DNA of 64,000 bases from Streptomyces fructofermentans (GCF_014651055.1 NZ_BMWD01000008.1:248001-312000); one strand, 5' to 3'. Shown: positions 1 to 8,342, counted from the stretch's first letter. The notes: generated by a model from the sequence alone, not told the origin. Made by a program: numbers and translations.

Positions 1-2
1 AC

Positions 3-653
3 GCGGTACCCCGCGCCGACGCCCTCGTCGGCGGCTACACCGCCCAGCAGTACGACACGCGCCGCACCGCCGAGCACGACCGCACGCTGATCGTCCCCGT
101 GGTCCTCGCCATCATCCTCGTCATCCTGATCGGGCTGCTCCGCTCACTGCTGATGCCGCTGCTCCTGGTGGCCACGGTCGCCCTCAACTTCCTCGCCACG
201 CTCGGGATCTCGGCACTCGTCTTCGAGCACGTCCTCGGCTTCAGCGGCACCGACGCCTCCGTGCCCCTCTACGGCTTCGTGTTCCTGGTGGCCCTGGGCG
301 TCGACTACAACATCTTCCTGATGTCCCGGGTCAGGGAGGAGTCGCTGCGCCACGGAGTACGCCAGGGCGTGCTGCGCGGACTGGTCGCCACGGGCGGGGT
401 CATCACCTCCGCGGGCGTGGTGCTGGCGGCGACCTTCGCCGCCCTCGGAGTCATCCCGCTCGCCTTCCTGCTGCAGATCGCCTTCATCGTCGCCTTCGGC
501 GTGCTCCTCGACACGCTGGTGGTCCGCTCCCTGCTCGTACCGGCGCTCGCCGTGGACCTCGGGGCCCGGGCGTGGTGGCCCGGCCGGTTGAGCCGCGGAT
601 CCGGGGACGGGCCGTCGCAGGACCGGGTCCCGCAGGACGCCGTCGGCGTGTGA
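3..653 (+). CDS. MMPL-family (RND superfamily) transporter, C-terminal fragment
   Basis: The reading frame is open from base 3, so the start lies left of the window; 216 residues are visible. After a short polar stretch come at least four strongly hydrophobic segments. They include the motif VALGVDYNIFLMSRVREE, which is the charged TM4/TM10-type signature of actinobacterial MmpL proteins, and a final membrane segment before a short basic tail. MMPL proteins sit in the inner membrane and use the proton gradient to export lipids or drugs. The substrate cannot be told from this half. It ends 330 bases before a strong hairpin at 985-1018, with one tiny gene between. Confidence 0.9.
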   Translation, partial: AVPRADALVGGYTAQQYDTRRTAEHDRTLIVPVVLAIILVILIGLLRSLLMPLLLVATVALNFLATLGISALVFEHVLGFSGTDASVPLYGFVFLVALGVDYNIFLMSRVREESLRHGVRQGVLRGLVATGGVITSAGVVLAATFAALGVIPLAFLLQIAFIVAFGVLLDTLVVRSLLVPALAVDLGARAWWPGRLSRGSGDGPSQDRVPQDAVGV

Positions 654-806
654 GCGACGACGGGCGCGCGGCACCGCCACCGCGCGCCCGGGGCTCCGGC
701 GGACCGACTCCGACGCGCATGGACATGACGTGCCGAAGTGCGGGCAGACGAACTCCACGACAGGTGGCGGCGGCCGCGAAGGCCGAAGGTGGAGGTGTCT
801 GCCGGT

Positions 807-971
807 ATGGGCACGAAGGTGTTGGAGCGTTTTCCCGCGGGAGCGCCGCGCGGATCGTGGACTGCTGAGGAGTACGCGGCCAGGTGCCGCACCGAGGGCC
901 GGCCGGCGACAGTGGTGATGGATCTGCCGTCGGACGACTTCCTGGTCGTGGTTCCGGTGGACGAGGACTGA
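807..971 (+). CDS. Small hypothetical protein, 54 aa
   Basis: I do not recognise the family. The frame is also open upstream to an ATG at 738, but the ATG at 807 has a good ribosome site (GGAGG at about -12) and the protein from there looks coherent: MGTKVLERFPAG, then an EEYAARCRTEG helix, and an acidic hydrophobic end (DDFLVVVPVDED). Third codon positions are G/C-rich as in real genes here. It lies alone between the MMPL gene and a terminator. Function unknown; it could be a small soluble accessory protein. Confidence 0.55.
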   Translation: MGTKVLERFPAGAPRGSWTAEEYAARCRTEGRPATVVMDLPSDDFLVVVPVDED

Positions 972-984
972 CCCCCCGCCCGAC

Positions 985-1018
985 CGTCCGCCCCCGCACG
1001 AGGTCGCGGGGGCGGACG
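985..1018. terminator. Factor-independent-type hairpin after the 54-aa gene
   Basis: A perfect 13-bp GC-rich inverted repeat (985-997 with 1006-1018) with an 8-base loop, starting 14 bases after the stop codon. There is no T tract, which is usual for Streptomyces terminators. Confidence 0.75.
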
Positions 1019-1458
1019 TGTGCGCGGCCTCCGGAGGGTGGCCGGCTCCCGACCCAGCGGGTCGCGGACGCCCGCCTCCGTCCGCCCGTGCCACGCGGGC
1101 GCGCCGCCCGGACCGGTGACTCCGGCCCGCTCGGCGGCCCCCCCCGCCGGGGACGGCGGGCGGGGCGGCTGGATCGGGCGGGCACCCTTCGTGCCGCGCC
1201 GCGTGGCGGAGGGCACCGCCGGGTCGGGCGGGCGCCCGGTCCGGTCCTGCCGATCGGACGGCTGCACTGCACCTGGCCGGTTGCCGGTTGCCGGTTGCCG
1301 GGTGTCGGCCGGGCGGCGGTGAATCGCCCGCCCCGGTTCCGTGCCGGCGCACCCACCAGGCCGTCGACCGGCGGAACCGTACGGCAGCAACAGGCGGCGG
1401 CACCGTACGGCGGCGCACCCTCCGGGCCGCGCCCTGTGGACGGGGGCGCCGCCACACG
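1019..1458. other. Intergenic stretch with a 7-bp microrepeat
   Basis: No convincing gene in either strand. It contains four head-to-tail copies of GCCGGTT (1276-1303, the last imperfect). Long open frames here lack a ribosome site and are typical high-GC artefacts. Confidence 0.5.
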
Positions 1459-2385
1459 TCAGGTGCCCCGGACGAGTCTCCCGCCCAGTTCCCGCGCCGT
1501 GCGGACGAAGACCGCGTGCAGGTCGCCCGCCGCCCGCGGCACCGCGTCCGCCCTGCGGCGCCGCAGCATCAGCAGTACCTCGGCCGCGTCGCCGACGAGC
1601 GGCCGGTACGTGATCGCCCCGCACCGCTCCAGCGGGTCGCCGAGCACACTGAAGTCCGGCAGGACCGTCGCGCCCAGCCCCTCGGCGACCATCAGCTTGC
1701 CCATCTCGGCACCGTCGGTCGAGTACGAGAAGGCCGGTTCGCGGCCCCGCAGCAGCCGGTGGAGGTAGCGGTGCATCACATAGCCGGAGCGCATCACGAT
1801 GAGCGGTTCCGGCCCGTGGAGCAGATCGGACACCGACACCGAGGCGCCGGCCGCGAGAACGCTGCCCGGGCGCACGCACACCACCGGCCGGCCCCGCAGC
1901 AGCTCGGTGCTCTCGAAGTCGGCCGGCATGTCGTCGCCGTCGAGGTGGTTCACCAGCCCCAGGTCGAGCGCCCCCTCCGACAGCGCGTCGTGGATCTCGG
2001 ACTGCCGCGCGCCGACCACCTCCACCTGGGTCGCCGGATGGGCCGCGCGGAACGCCCGTACCGCCGGGAACAGGAGGGGAACCGTCGCCGCGTTCACCGT
2101 GCCGACGCGCACCATGCGGCTGACGCGGTGCTGCTCGCCCGCGGCACTCCGCAGCCGGTCCACCGCTTCCAGCACGCCGACGATGTGCGGCAGCAGTTCA
2201 CGTCCCGCCGCGCTCATTCTGGCGCCCGAGCGTTTGCGTTCCAGCAGATCGACCCCGAGTTCACGCTCCAGATTCCGCACGGTCTCGCTCAACGCGGGTT
2301 GGGACAGGCGCAGTTCCTCGGCGGCCCGGCGCAGTGAGCCGAGCCGGGTGACCGCCGTGAGGTATTCCAGCTGCTCTGTACGCAC
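1459..2385 (-). CDS. LysR-family transcriptional regulator
   Basis: 308 residues from the GTG at 2385 (VRTEQLEYL). The frame extends to 2436, but that extension would carry a non-conserved basic leader. The N-terminal winged helix-turn-helix is clear (LGSLRRAAEELRLSQPALSETVRNLERELG), followed by the usual LysR substrate-binding domain with a hydrophobic core around residues 90-290. It is divergent from the sulfonate-use locus, with about 140 bases between, the classic LysR arrangement. It is therefore the likely local regulator of the ssu-like genes, perhaps sensing a sulfur metabolite as CysB/Cbl do in enterobacteria; that link is inferred from position only. Confidence 0.88.
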   Translation of the reverse strand: MRTEQLEYLTAVTRLGSLRRAAEELRLSQPALSETVRNLERELGVDLLERKRSGARMSAAGRELLPHIVGVLEAVDRLRSAAGEQHRVSRMVRVGTVNAATVPLLFPAVRAFRAAHPATQVEVVGARQSEIHDALSEGALDLGLVNHLDGDDMPADFESTELLRGRPVVCVRPGSVLAAGASVSVSDLLHGPEPLIVMRSGYVMHRYLHRLLRGREPAFSYSTDGAEMGKLMVAEGLGATVLPDFSVLGDPLERCGAITYRPLVGDAAEVLLMLRRRRADAVPRAAGDLHAVFVRTARELGGRLVRGT

Positions 2386-2485
2386 CCCGGAAGAATGCCG
2401 GGGCCGCCCGGCCGGGTTCAAGGGTTTCCCTGTCACGCCCTCGTGAAATCCGCCGGTCCGGGATACGAGACCGATCGGGTATTCC

Positions 2486-2515
2486 TTGACGGTCCGCGCC
2501 GGTCACTGTCACGAT
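2486..2515 (+). promoter_or_regulatory. Candidate promoter of the leader peptide
   Basis: TTGACG at 2486-2491 and CACGAT at 2510-2515 are separated by 18 bases. The leader ATG (2523) is only 8 bases past the -10 element, so transcription would begin at or next to the ATG and give a leaderless mRNA. Confidence 0.6.
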
Positions 2516-2522
2516 CGACCGC

Positions 2523-2606
2523 ATGACGATGCGACTGGACCTCACGCGGCGACGCCATGTCGACCTCGCGCGTGTCTCCAGTGCCGCCTGTCGCACCGCG
2601 GCCTGA
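2523..2606 (+). CDS. Short leader peptide (27 aa) with conserved RRxHVDL...Cys pattern
   Basis: The peptide starts MTMRLDLTRRRHVDLARVS and continues SAACRTAA. This is the compact actinobacterial leader-peptide type (R-L-x-x-R-x-H-V-D-L-x-R-x-x-S-A-x-C-R) found before sulfur-assimilation genes. Such peptides are thought to act as cysteine-sensing attenuators; in mycobacteria leaderless Cys-containing upstream ORFs have been shown to do so. Here it sits between the divergent LysR gene and the ssu-like genes, with a TTGACG/CACGAT promoter placing the start at the first ATG. A second ATG at 2529 is an alternative start. It contains one Cys codon (TGT), near the end. Confidence 0.8.
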   Translation: MTMRLDLTRRRHVDLARVSSAACRTAA

Positions 2607-2741
2607 CCGCGGCCCGCACCCCTTCCCGCTCAGCAATCGGTGAACTGCCCCCGGGCCGTTCACGGGTGTGTGCCGCCCGAATTCATGAATGCCCTCCCGC
2701 TCTGAATTCAGTGCCCGCAGATTCCGCGACAGGAGTTCCCC

Positions 2742-2945
2742 GTGGCTGCCGAAAAACCCTCCGAGGACCCCGTCGGAGCGGCCCGCCCGAACACCGCCCC
2801 CGAGACCACCTCCTCCGGGAGCACCCACCCCGTCCGGCGCGAGGTCCGCACCCGCACCCCGTACGACCCGGCCGCACCCGGGCTGCGCGAGGCGGGGCGC
2901 CGGGTCCTGCCGGGCGAACCGCCCGCACCCGCCCGGCACTTCTGA
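2742..2945 (+). CDS. Small hypothetical protein, 67 aa, in the sulfur locus
   Basis: GTG start with a strong ribosome site (AGGAG, 6-base spacing) 135 bases after the leader peptide. The product is hydrophilic, rich in Pro, Ala and Arg, with no domain I recognise; the centre reads VRREVRTRTPYDPAAPGLRE. It ends 57 bases before the FMN reductase gene and is probably co-transcribed with it. The low complexity leaves some doubt that it is translated. If the leader peptide attenuates the operon, this is the first gene it would control. Confidence 0.5.
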   Translation: MAAEKPSEDPVGAARPNTAPETTSSGSTHPVRREVRTRTPYDPAAPGLREAGRRVLPGEPPAPARHF

Positions 2946-3002
2946 CCTCCCGCTCCGGGCGCCTCCCACGCGGCAGCGCGCCCTCGTCCCGAAAGAGGAC
3001 CC

Positions 3003-3557
3003 ATGGCCACCGTCCTGTCCGTCTCCGGCAGCCCCTCAGCCTCCTCCCGAACCAACCGACTGCTGCGCCACCTGGACGCCCGGCTGGCCGCGCAGGGCCA
3101 CGAGGTGCTCCCCCTCGACGTCCGTACGATCCCCGCCGAGGCCCTCCTCGGCGCCGACTTCAGGCACCCCGCGATCGTCGAGGCCACCGCGCTCCTCGCC
3201 CGCGCCGACGGCGTCGTGATCGGCACCCCCGTCTACAAGGCCGCCTACTCCGGCGTCCTCAAGGCGCTCCTGGACCTGCTCCCGCAGTACGCCCTGACCG
3301 GCAAGACCGTGCTGCCGCTGGCCACCGGCGGCACCACGGCCCATGTGCTCGCCATCGACTACGCCCTGCGCCCGGTGCTCAGCTCGATGGGCGCCCGGCA
3401 CATCGTCCAGGGCTGGTTCACCCTCGACCAGGACATCACCGTCGGCGAGAACGGGTCCCTCGCCGTGGCACCCGGGGCCGCCGAGGCGCTCAACCAGGTC
3501 CTCGACCAGTTCTCCGAGGCCCTCGGCCGCACGCCGGTCCTGGCCGCGGCGGGCTGA
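3003..3557 (+). CDS. ssuE: NADPH-dependent FMN reductase (SsuE type)
   Basis: 184 residues, the normal size for SsuE/MsuE. It has the flavodoxin-like phosphate loop SGSPSASSRTNRLLRHL near the N-terminus, the GTPVYKAAYSGVLKALLDLL segment of flavin reductases at about residues 73-92, and LPLATGGTTAHVLAIDYALRP at about 103-123. It would reduce FMN with NADPH and hand FMNH2 to the monooxygenase encoded at 4796-5938. The ATG at 3003 is preceded by GAAAGAGGACCC, a good ribosome site. The next gene starts 3 bases after its stop, so the two are translationally linked. Confidence 0.93.
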   Translation: MATVLSVSGSPSASSRTNRLLRHLDARLAAQGHEVLPLDVRTIPAEALLGADFRHPAIVEATALLARADGVVIGTPVYKAAYSGVLKALLDLLPQYALTGKTVLPLATGGTTAHVLAIDYALRPVLSSMGARHIVQGWFTLDQDITVGENGSLAVAPGAAEALNQVLDQFSEALGRTPVLAAAG

Positions 3558-3560
3558 CCC

Positions 3561-4745
3561 GTGACCGCCACCGTCATCACGGACGACGCCGAGGCCCTGG
3601 CGGTCGCCGCGGAACTGGCCGACGACTTCCGGCCGGGAGCCGCCCGCCGCGACGCGGAACGCGTCCTGCCGCGCGCGGAGTTGGACCGCCTCTCCGCCTC
3701 AGGGCTGCTCGGCGTCACCGTGCCCGCCGAGCACGGTGGCGCCGACGTCCGGCAGGAGACCCTCGCCGAGGTCTTCCGGCTGCTCGCCTCCGCCGACGCC
3801 AGCCTCGCCCAGATCCCGCAGAGCCACTTCGTCTACGTGAATGTGATCCGCCGTCAGGGCGACCCGCGCCAGCGGAAGTTCTTCTTCGCGGAGGTGCTGG
3901 CCGGACGCCGCCTCGGCAACGCCCAGTCGGAGGCGGGCACCCGGCACGTGCAGGACATCAGGACCCGTCTGGAGGCGGCCCCGGACGGGTCGTACGTCCT
4001 CACCGGCGTCAAGCAGTACTCCACGGGAGCGCTGTTCGCCGACTGGATCCCGGTCCTGGCCCGCGCCGACGACGACAACCTCCATGTCGCCTACGTCCCC
4101 CGGGACGCCGACGGGGTCACGGTCGTCGACGACTGGGACGGCATGGGCCAGCGCACGACCGCCAGCGGCACGGTCCGGCTCGACGCCGTCACCGTCCCCG
4201 CCGACCGCGTCCTGCCGCACCACCTCACCTTCCGCGAACCCCAGCTCCACGGCGCCGTCGCCCAGTTGCTGCACGCCGCCATCGACGCGGGGATCGCCGC
4301 GGGCGCCCTCCGCGAGGCCGCGGAGTTCGTCCGCACGAAGAGCCGTCCGTGGTTCGAGAGCGGCGCCGCGACGGCCGCGGAGGACCCCCTGGTCATCCAG
4401 CGCTTCGGCGAACTCGCAGTCCAGGTACGGGCCACCGAGGCGCTGCTCGGCGCCGCGGCCCGCGCGGTCGACGCGGCGCGCGACGACCTGACGGAGACCT
4501 CGGCCGCCGAGGCGTCGATCGCCGTGGCCGCCGCCAAGGCGCACGCGGCGGGCACCGCCGTCGAGGTGTCCGGCGCGCTCTTCGAGGTGGCCGGAACCCG
4601 CTCCGCCCTCGACTCCCTCAACCTGCACCGGCACTGGCGCGACGCGCGCACCCACACCCTGCACGACCCGGCCCGCTGGAAGATCCAGCACATCGGCCGG
4701 TACGTGCTCAACGGCACCCTGCCCCCGCGCCACGGACTGCTCTGA
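3561..4745 (+). CDS. SfnB-like acyl-CoA dehydrogenase-fold flavin oxidoreductase
   Basis: 394 residues with the acyl-CoA dehydrogenase fold: N-terminal helical domain (LDRLSASGLLGVTVPAEHGG), middle beta domain (SEAGTRHVQDIRTRL, YSTGALFADWIPVLA, then GMGQRTTASGTVRLD) and a C-terminal helical bundle. This pattern is that of SfnB/DszC-type enzymes, FMNH2-dependent monooxygenases used in sulfur acquisition, for example dimethyl sulfone or dibenzothiophene. It lies between an FMN reductase and an SsuD gene, which supports a sulfur role over fatty acid oxidation. The GTG start is 3 bases after the ssuE stop. The exact substrate is unknown. Confidence 0.88.
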   Translation: MTATVITDDAEALAVAAELADDFRPGAARRDAERVLPRAELDRLSASGLLGVTVPAEHGGADVRQETLAEVFRLLASADASLAQIPQSHFVYVNVIRRQGDPRQRKFFFAEVLAGRRLGNAQSEAGTRHVQDIRTRLEAAPDGSYVLTGVKQYSTGALFADWIPVLARADDDNLHVAYVPRDADGVTVVDDWDGMGQRTTASGTVRLDAVTVPADRVLPHHLTFREPQLHGAVAQLLHAAIDAGIAAGALREAAEFVRTKSRPWFESGAATAAEDPLVIQRFGELAVQVRATEALLGAAARAVDAARDDLTETSAAEASIAVAAAKAHAAGTAVEVSGALFEVAGTRSALDSLNLHRHWRDARTHTLHDPARWKIQHIGRYVLNGTLPPRHGLL

Positions 4746-4795
4746 GCCCGCAGCCCCGACGAGCCGCCCCGCGCCCCGCGATCGGAGAACACCCC

Positions 4796-5938
4796 GTGTC
4801 CCTCACCTTCCACTGGTTCCTGCCCACCAACGGCGACAGCCGTGACGTCGTCGGAGGCGGCCACGGCACCCCGGCCACCGTCTCCGGCCGGGACCGGCCG
4901 CCGACGATCGCCTACCTGAGCCAGATCGCCCGCGCCGCCGAGAACCTCGGATTCGTCGGCGCGCTCACCCCCACCGGGGCCTGGTGCGAGGACGCCTGGC
5001 TGACCACGGCGATGGTCAGCCGGGAGACCGAGCGGCTGAAGTTCCTGGTCGCCTTCCGGCCGGGCTTCGTCTCGCCCACCCTCGCCGCCCAGATGGCCTC
5101 GACCTTCCAGCGGCACTCCGGCGGGCGGCTCCTCCTCAACGTCGTCACCGGCGGCGAGAGCCAGGAGCAGCGGGCGTACGGCGACTTCCTCGACAAGGAC
5201 AGCCGCTACCGCCGTACGGGCGAGTTCCTCGGGATCGTCCGGGAGCTGTGGGACGGCCGGACCGTCGACCTCGACGGGGAGCACCTCCGGGTCGAGGACG
5301 CCCGGCTCGCCCGCCTGCCCGACCCGGTCCCCGAGATCTACTTCGGCGGCTCCTCGGCGGCTGCGGGCGAGGTCGCCGCCCGGCACGCCGACGTGTACCT
5401 GACCTGGGGCGAGCCGCCCGAGCAGGTCGCCGACAAGATCGCGTGGGTCCGCGGGCTCGCGGAGAAGGAGGGACGCAGCGTCCGGTTCGGCATCCGGCTG
5501 CACGTCATCACCCGCGACACGGCCGAGCAGGCCTGGGCGGAGGCGGACCGGCTGCTGGCGGGCTTCGACCCGGAGACCGTACGGTCCGTGCAGGCGGGGC
5601 TCGCCCGCAGCGAGTCCGAGGGCCAGCGGCGGATGCTCGACCTGCACGGCGGGGGACGGGACGGCCTGGAGATCCACCCCAACCTCTGGGCCGGCATCGG
5701 CCTGGTCCGCGGCGGGGCCGGCACCGCCCTGGTCGGCAGCCACGACGAGGTCGCCGACCGTGTCGCCGAGTACAGCCGCCTCGGCATCGACGAGTTCGTG
5801 CTCTCCGGTTACCCGCACCTGGAGGAGGCCTACTGGTTCGGCGAGGGCGTGCTGCCCCGGCTCGCCGCCCGGGGGCTGTGGCGGCACCCGTCCGCGGCCG
5901 GTCCCGTCCCCTCGGCCCAGGTGCCCTTCGCGAGCTGA
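4796..5938 (+). CDS. ssuD: FMNH2-dependent alkanesulfonate monooxygenase
   Basis: 380 residues, as in E. coli SsuD, and similar along its whole length: FHWFLPTNGD at the start, LTPTGAWCEDAWLTTA (the Cys matches the active-site Cys of SsuD), RLKFLVAFRPG, VYLTWGEPPEQV, the RFGIRLHVITR loop, and NLWAGIGLVRGGAGTALVG near the end. It uses FMNH2 and O2 to release sulfite from alkanesulfonates. The GTG at 4796 has GGAGA about 9 bases upstream; the longer open frame leftward to 2486 is an artefact running over other genes. No SsuABC sulfonate importer is in the window, so uptake must be encoded elsewhere. Confidence 0.94.
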   Translation: MSLTFHWFLPTNGDSRDVVGGGHGTPATVSGRDRPPTIAYLSQIARAAENLGFVGALTPTGAWCEDAWLTTAMVSRETERLKFLVAFRPGFVSPTLAAQMASTFQRHSGGRLLLNVVTGGESQEQRAYGDFLDKDSRYRRTGEFLGIVRELWDGRTVDLDGEHLRVEDARLARLPDPVPEIYFGGSSAAAGEVAARHADVYLTWGEPPEQVADKIAWVRGLAEKEGRSVRFGIRLHVITRDTAEQAWAEADRLLAGFDPETVRSVQAGLARSESEGQRRMLDLHGGGRDGLEIHPNLWAGIGLVRGGAGTALVGSHDEVADRVAEYSRLGIDEFVLSGYPHLEEAYWFGEGVLPRLAARGLWRHPSAAGPVPSAQVPFAS

Positions 5939-6091
5939 CAACCCGGTCCGGCTGCGCGCACGCCCCGGAAAACCGCTGTACCCCGCCCCTTCCCGGATGA
6001 TGGTCTGGTGCGAGCCGCCCGGCTCGCACCACCGGGCAGGCCCGCACAGGGACCCGGCGCGCCCGGGCCCGCACAGGGAAGGGGGACGGCT

Positions 6092-6790
6092 GTGACCACC
6101 AGGAACGTCCTGCTGTCCGGCATCGTCGGATCCACCGCCTACGGCCTGGCCCACGAGGACTCCGACGTGGACCGGCTCGGCATGTTCGCCGCCCCCACCG
6201 AGGACCTCCACGGCCTGCACCGCCCGAAGGAGTCCCACGTCACGACCCATCCCGACAGCACGCTCCACGAGGCGGCCAAATGGTGCCGGCTCGCCCTGGG
6301 CGGCAACCCGACCGTCACCGAACTGGTGTGGCTGCCGGACGAGTTGTACGAGGTCCGCACCCCGCTCGGCGACGAGCTGATCGGCATCCGCACGACCCTG
6401 CTCTCCGCGAAGCGGGTGCGCGACGCCTATCTCGGCTATGCCACCCAGCAGTTCAAGCGGCTCTACGACCGCGGCGACGGCTCGTTCTCCGCGGACACCC
6501 GCAGGCGGACCGCCAAGCACGCCCGCCACCTGTGGCGGCTGTGCCACCAGGGCTTCGAGCTGTACTCGACGGGCGCGCTGAGCATCCGAGTCGAGAACCC
6601 GGCGGCGTACCACGCCTTCGGGGAGGAGGTCGCCGCGGACGCCATGGCCGCGCTGCCCCTGCTCAAGCGGTACGAGTCCGCGTTCGACGAGACCCGCAGC
6701 GTCCTGCCCGAACTGCCGGACGAGGCACCCGCCGAGGCATGGCTGCGACGGGTGCGGGCCCACTACTACACACCGGACGCCTCGGTGTGA
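6092..6790 (+). CDS. RlaP/YcgL-type predicted nucleotidyltransferase
   Basis: 232 residues from a GTG preceded by AGGGGGAC. The N-terminus carries the polymerase-beta nucleotidyltransferase signature: GSTAYGLAHEDSDVDRLG, in which Gly-Ser and the Asp-x-Asp pair would bind NTP and metal. A long helical region follows, with the conserved NPTVTELVWLPDE segment of the RlaP/YcgL family. Relatives are linked to RNA ligase and RNA repair systems, but no such partner gene is next to it. It is 153 bases after ssuD and converges on urtE. Substrate unknown. Confidence 0.82.
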   Translation: MTTRNVLLSGIVGSTAYGLAHEDSDVDRLGMFAAPTEDLHGLHRPKESHVTTHPDSTLHEAAKWCRLALGGNPTVTELVWLPDELYEVRTPLGDELIGIRTTLLSAKRVRDAYLGYATQQFKRLYDRGDGSFSADTRRRTAKHARHLWRLCHQGFELYSTGALSIRVENPAAYHAFGEEVAADAMAALPLLKRYESAFDETRSVLPELPDEAPAEAWLRRVRAHYYTPDASV

Positions 6791-6823
6791 CGGCCCGCGC
6801 CCACCCGCGAGCGCCCGTCACAC
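6785..6823. terminator. Hairpin overlapping both convergent stop codons
   Basis: GTGTGACGG (6785-6793) pairs with CCGTCACAC (6815-6823). The arms include the stop codons of the nucleotidyltransferase gene (TGA, 6788-6790) and of urtE (6818-6820 on the other strand), so this is a compact bidirectional terminator. Confidence 0.6.
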
Positions 6824-7513
6824 GCTGAGGGCCTCCCGGACGGACCGCTCGGCGTCGGCGCCACCGCCGCCGGACGAGGTGACCCGGCCGGCCTCCAGGA
6901 CGTAGTACCGCTGGGCCGCCCGCATCGCGAAGCCGACGTGCTGTTCCACCAGGAGCACGGAGAGCCCGCCGCGGGCGGCCAGCGCGAGGATGGTCTCCTC
7001 GATCTCCGCGACGACCGAGGGCTGGATGCCCTCGGTCGGCTCGTCGAGGAGCAGTATCCGAGGCTCCGTCACCAGGGCCCGCGCGATGGCGAGTTGCTGC
7101 CGCTGTCCGCCCGACAGGAGTCCCGCCCGCCGGTTCGACAGGGCCCTGAGGGCGGGGAACAGGTCCAGCGCCCCGGCGATCGCGGCCCTGCCGCGGCTGC
7201 GCCCGTCCGCGACCAGTTGCAGGTTCTCGGCCGTCGTGAGGTGGGGGAAGGCCTGCTGGCCCTGCGGTACGTACGCCATGCCCCGGGCCACCCGTTCGTG
7301 GGGCCTGCGGCGCGTGATGTCCTCACCGTCGAGCCGCACCGCGCCGGCCGACGGGGTGAGCAGTCCGACGGCCGCCCGCAGCAGCGTGCTCTTGCCCGCC
7401 CCGTTGTGCCCGAGGACAGCGGCCACCCCGTCGTCCGGCACCTCGACGGACACTCCGTGCAGTACGAGGCTGCGGTGGTAGCCGACCCCGACGCCGTCGA
7501 TCTCCAGCTTCAT
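6818..7513 (-). CDS. urtE: Urea ABC transporter ATP-binding subunit UrtE
   Basis: 231 residues, LivF/UrtE type. Walker A is GHNGAGKST (residues about 36-44), the signature LLSGGQRQQLAIARAL, Walker B ILLLDEPTEGIQPS and the His-loop LLVEQHVGF. The conserved TEGIQPS after Walker B is the UrtE form of the motif. It is the last gene of the five-gene urt operon and starts 7 bases after urtD. With UrtD it would drive high-affinity uptake of urea, used as a nitrogen source, through the UrtBC channel. Confidence 0.93.
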   Translation of the reverse strand: MKLEIDGVGVGYHRSLVLHGVSVEVPDDGVAAVLGHNGAGKSTLLRAAVGLLTPSAGAVRLDGEDITRRRPHERVARGMAYVPQGQQAFPHLTTAENLQLVADGRSRGRAAIAGALDLFPALRALSNRRAGLLSGGQRQQLAIARALVTEPRILLLDEPTEGIQPSVVAEIEETILALAARGGLSVLLVEQHVGFAMRAAQRYYVLEAGRVTSSGGGGADAERSVREALSV

Positions 7514-7520
7514 GACTGCC

Positions 7521-8342
7521 TCACACCTCCTGTACGGCGCTGCCCGCGTGGGCGCCGCCGGCGTGCTCCGGGTGCGGCCCGGCCGCCGTCGGCCCCGCGT
7601 CCTGGACGGCCGCGTGCCCGAGGTAGACCTCCTGGACCCTGGGATCGGACTGCACCTCGGCGACGGTCCCCTCGCTCAGCACCCGCCCGGCGTGCAGCAC
7701 GCTGACACTGCGCGCGAACGAGCGCATGAAGTCCATGTCGTGCTCGATGACGACCACGGTCCGCTCGGCGCTGATCCGCCGCAGAAGCTCGCCCGTGGCC
7801 TGCCGTTCGTCGTGGCTCATGCCCGCCACGGGTTCGTCGAGCAGCAGCAGCCGTACGTCCTGCACGAGCAGCATTCCGATCTCCAGCCACTGCTTCTGCC
7901 CGTGGGCCAGGGTGCCGGCCGGGCTGCCGGACCGTTCGGTGAGCCCGATCGTCTCCAGGGCCCGCGCGACGGGCTCCGGCACACTCCTGCGGCGGCGCAG
8001 CATGGTCAGCGGGCCGCGTGCCGCGCCCGCCGCGATGTCCAGGTTCTGCAGGACGGTGAGTTCCTCGAAGACGGTGGCGGTCTGGAACGTCCGGCCGATG
8101 CCGGACCGGGCGATCCTGTGCACGCTGCGGCCCAGCAGTTCCGTGCCCTCGAAGCGCACTGAGCCACTGGCCCTCACCAGTCCCGTCACGGCGTCGACCA
8201 GTGTCGTCTTCCCCGCGCCGTTCGGTCCGATGAGGAAGCGCAGATCGCCGGGCCGTACGTCGAGGTCGACCCCGTCGACGGCGGTGAAGCCGTCGAAGGA
8301 CACCCGCAGTCCGCGTACTCGCAGTCCCGAGAGCTCGGTCAT
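7521..8342 (-). CDS. urtD: Urea ABC transporter ATP-binding subunit UrtD
   Basis: 273 residues from the ATG at 8342, which overlaps the urtC stop by 4 bases (ATGA). Walker A GPNGAGKTT, Q-loop GIGRTFQTATVFEELTV, signature-like LAHGQKQWLEIGMLL (the LivG/UrtD variant) and Walker B LLLLDEPVAGMSHDE. The last 30 residues are a His/Ala/Gly-rich tail (ending HAGGAHAGSAVQEV) not needed for the fold. It partners with UrtE. A longer open frame running upstream to 9308 is a shadow across urtC. Confidence 0.93.
   Translation of the reverse strand: MTELSGLRVRGLRVSFDGFTAVDGVDLDVRPGDLRFLIGPNGAGKTTLVDAVTGLVRASGSVRFEGTELLGRSVHRIARSGIGRTFQTATVFEELTVLQNLDIAAGAARGPLTMLRRRRSVPEPVARALETIGLTERSGSPAGTLAHGQKQWLEIGMLLVQDVRLLLLDEPVAGMSHDERQATGELLRRISAERTVVVIEHDMDFMRSFARSVSVLHAGRVLSEGTVAEVQSDPRVQEVYLGHAAVQDAGPTAAGPHPEHAGGAHAGSAVQEV

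Noticed and set aside
4091..6763. An 890-codon open frame on the minus strand across the sulfur locus
   Set aside because: It is a shadow of ssuD and its neighbours: no ribosome site, codon use reversed, and the plus-strand proteins are recognisable enzymes.
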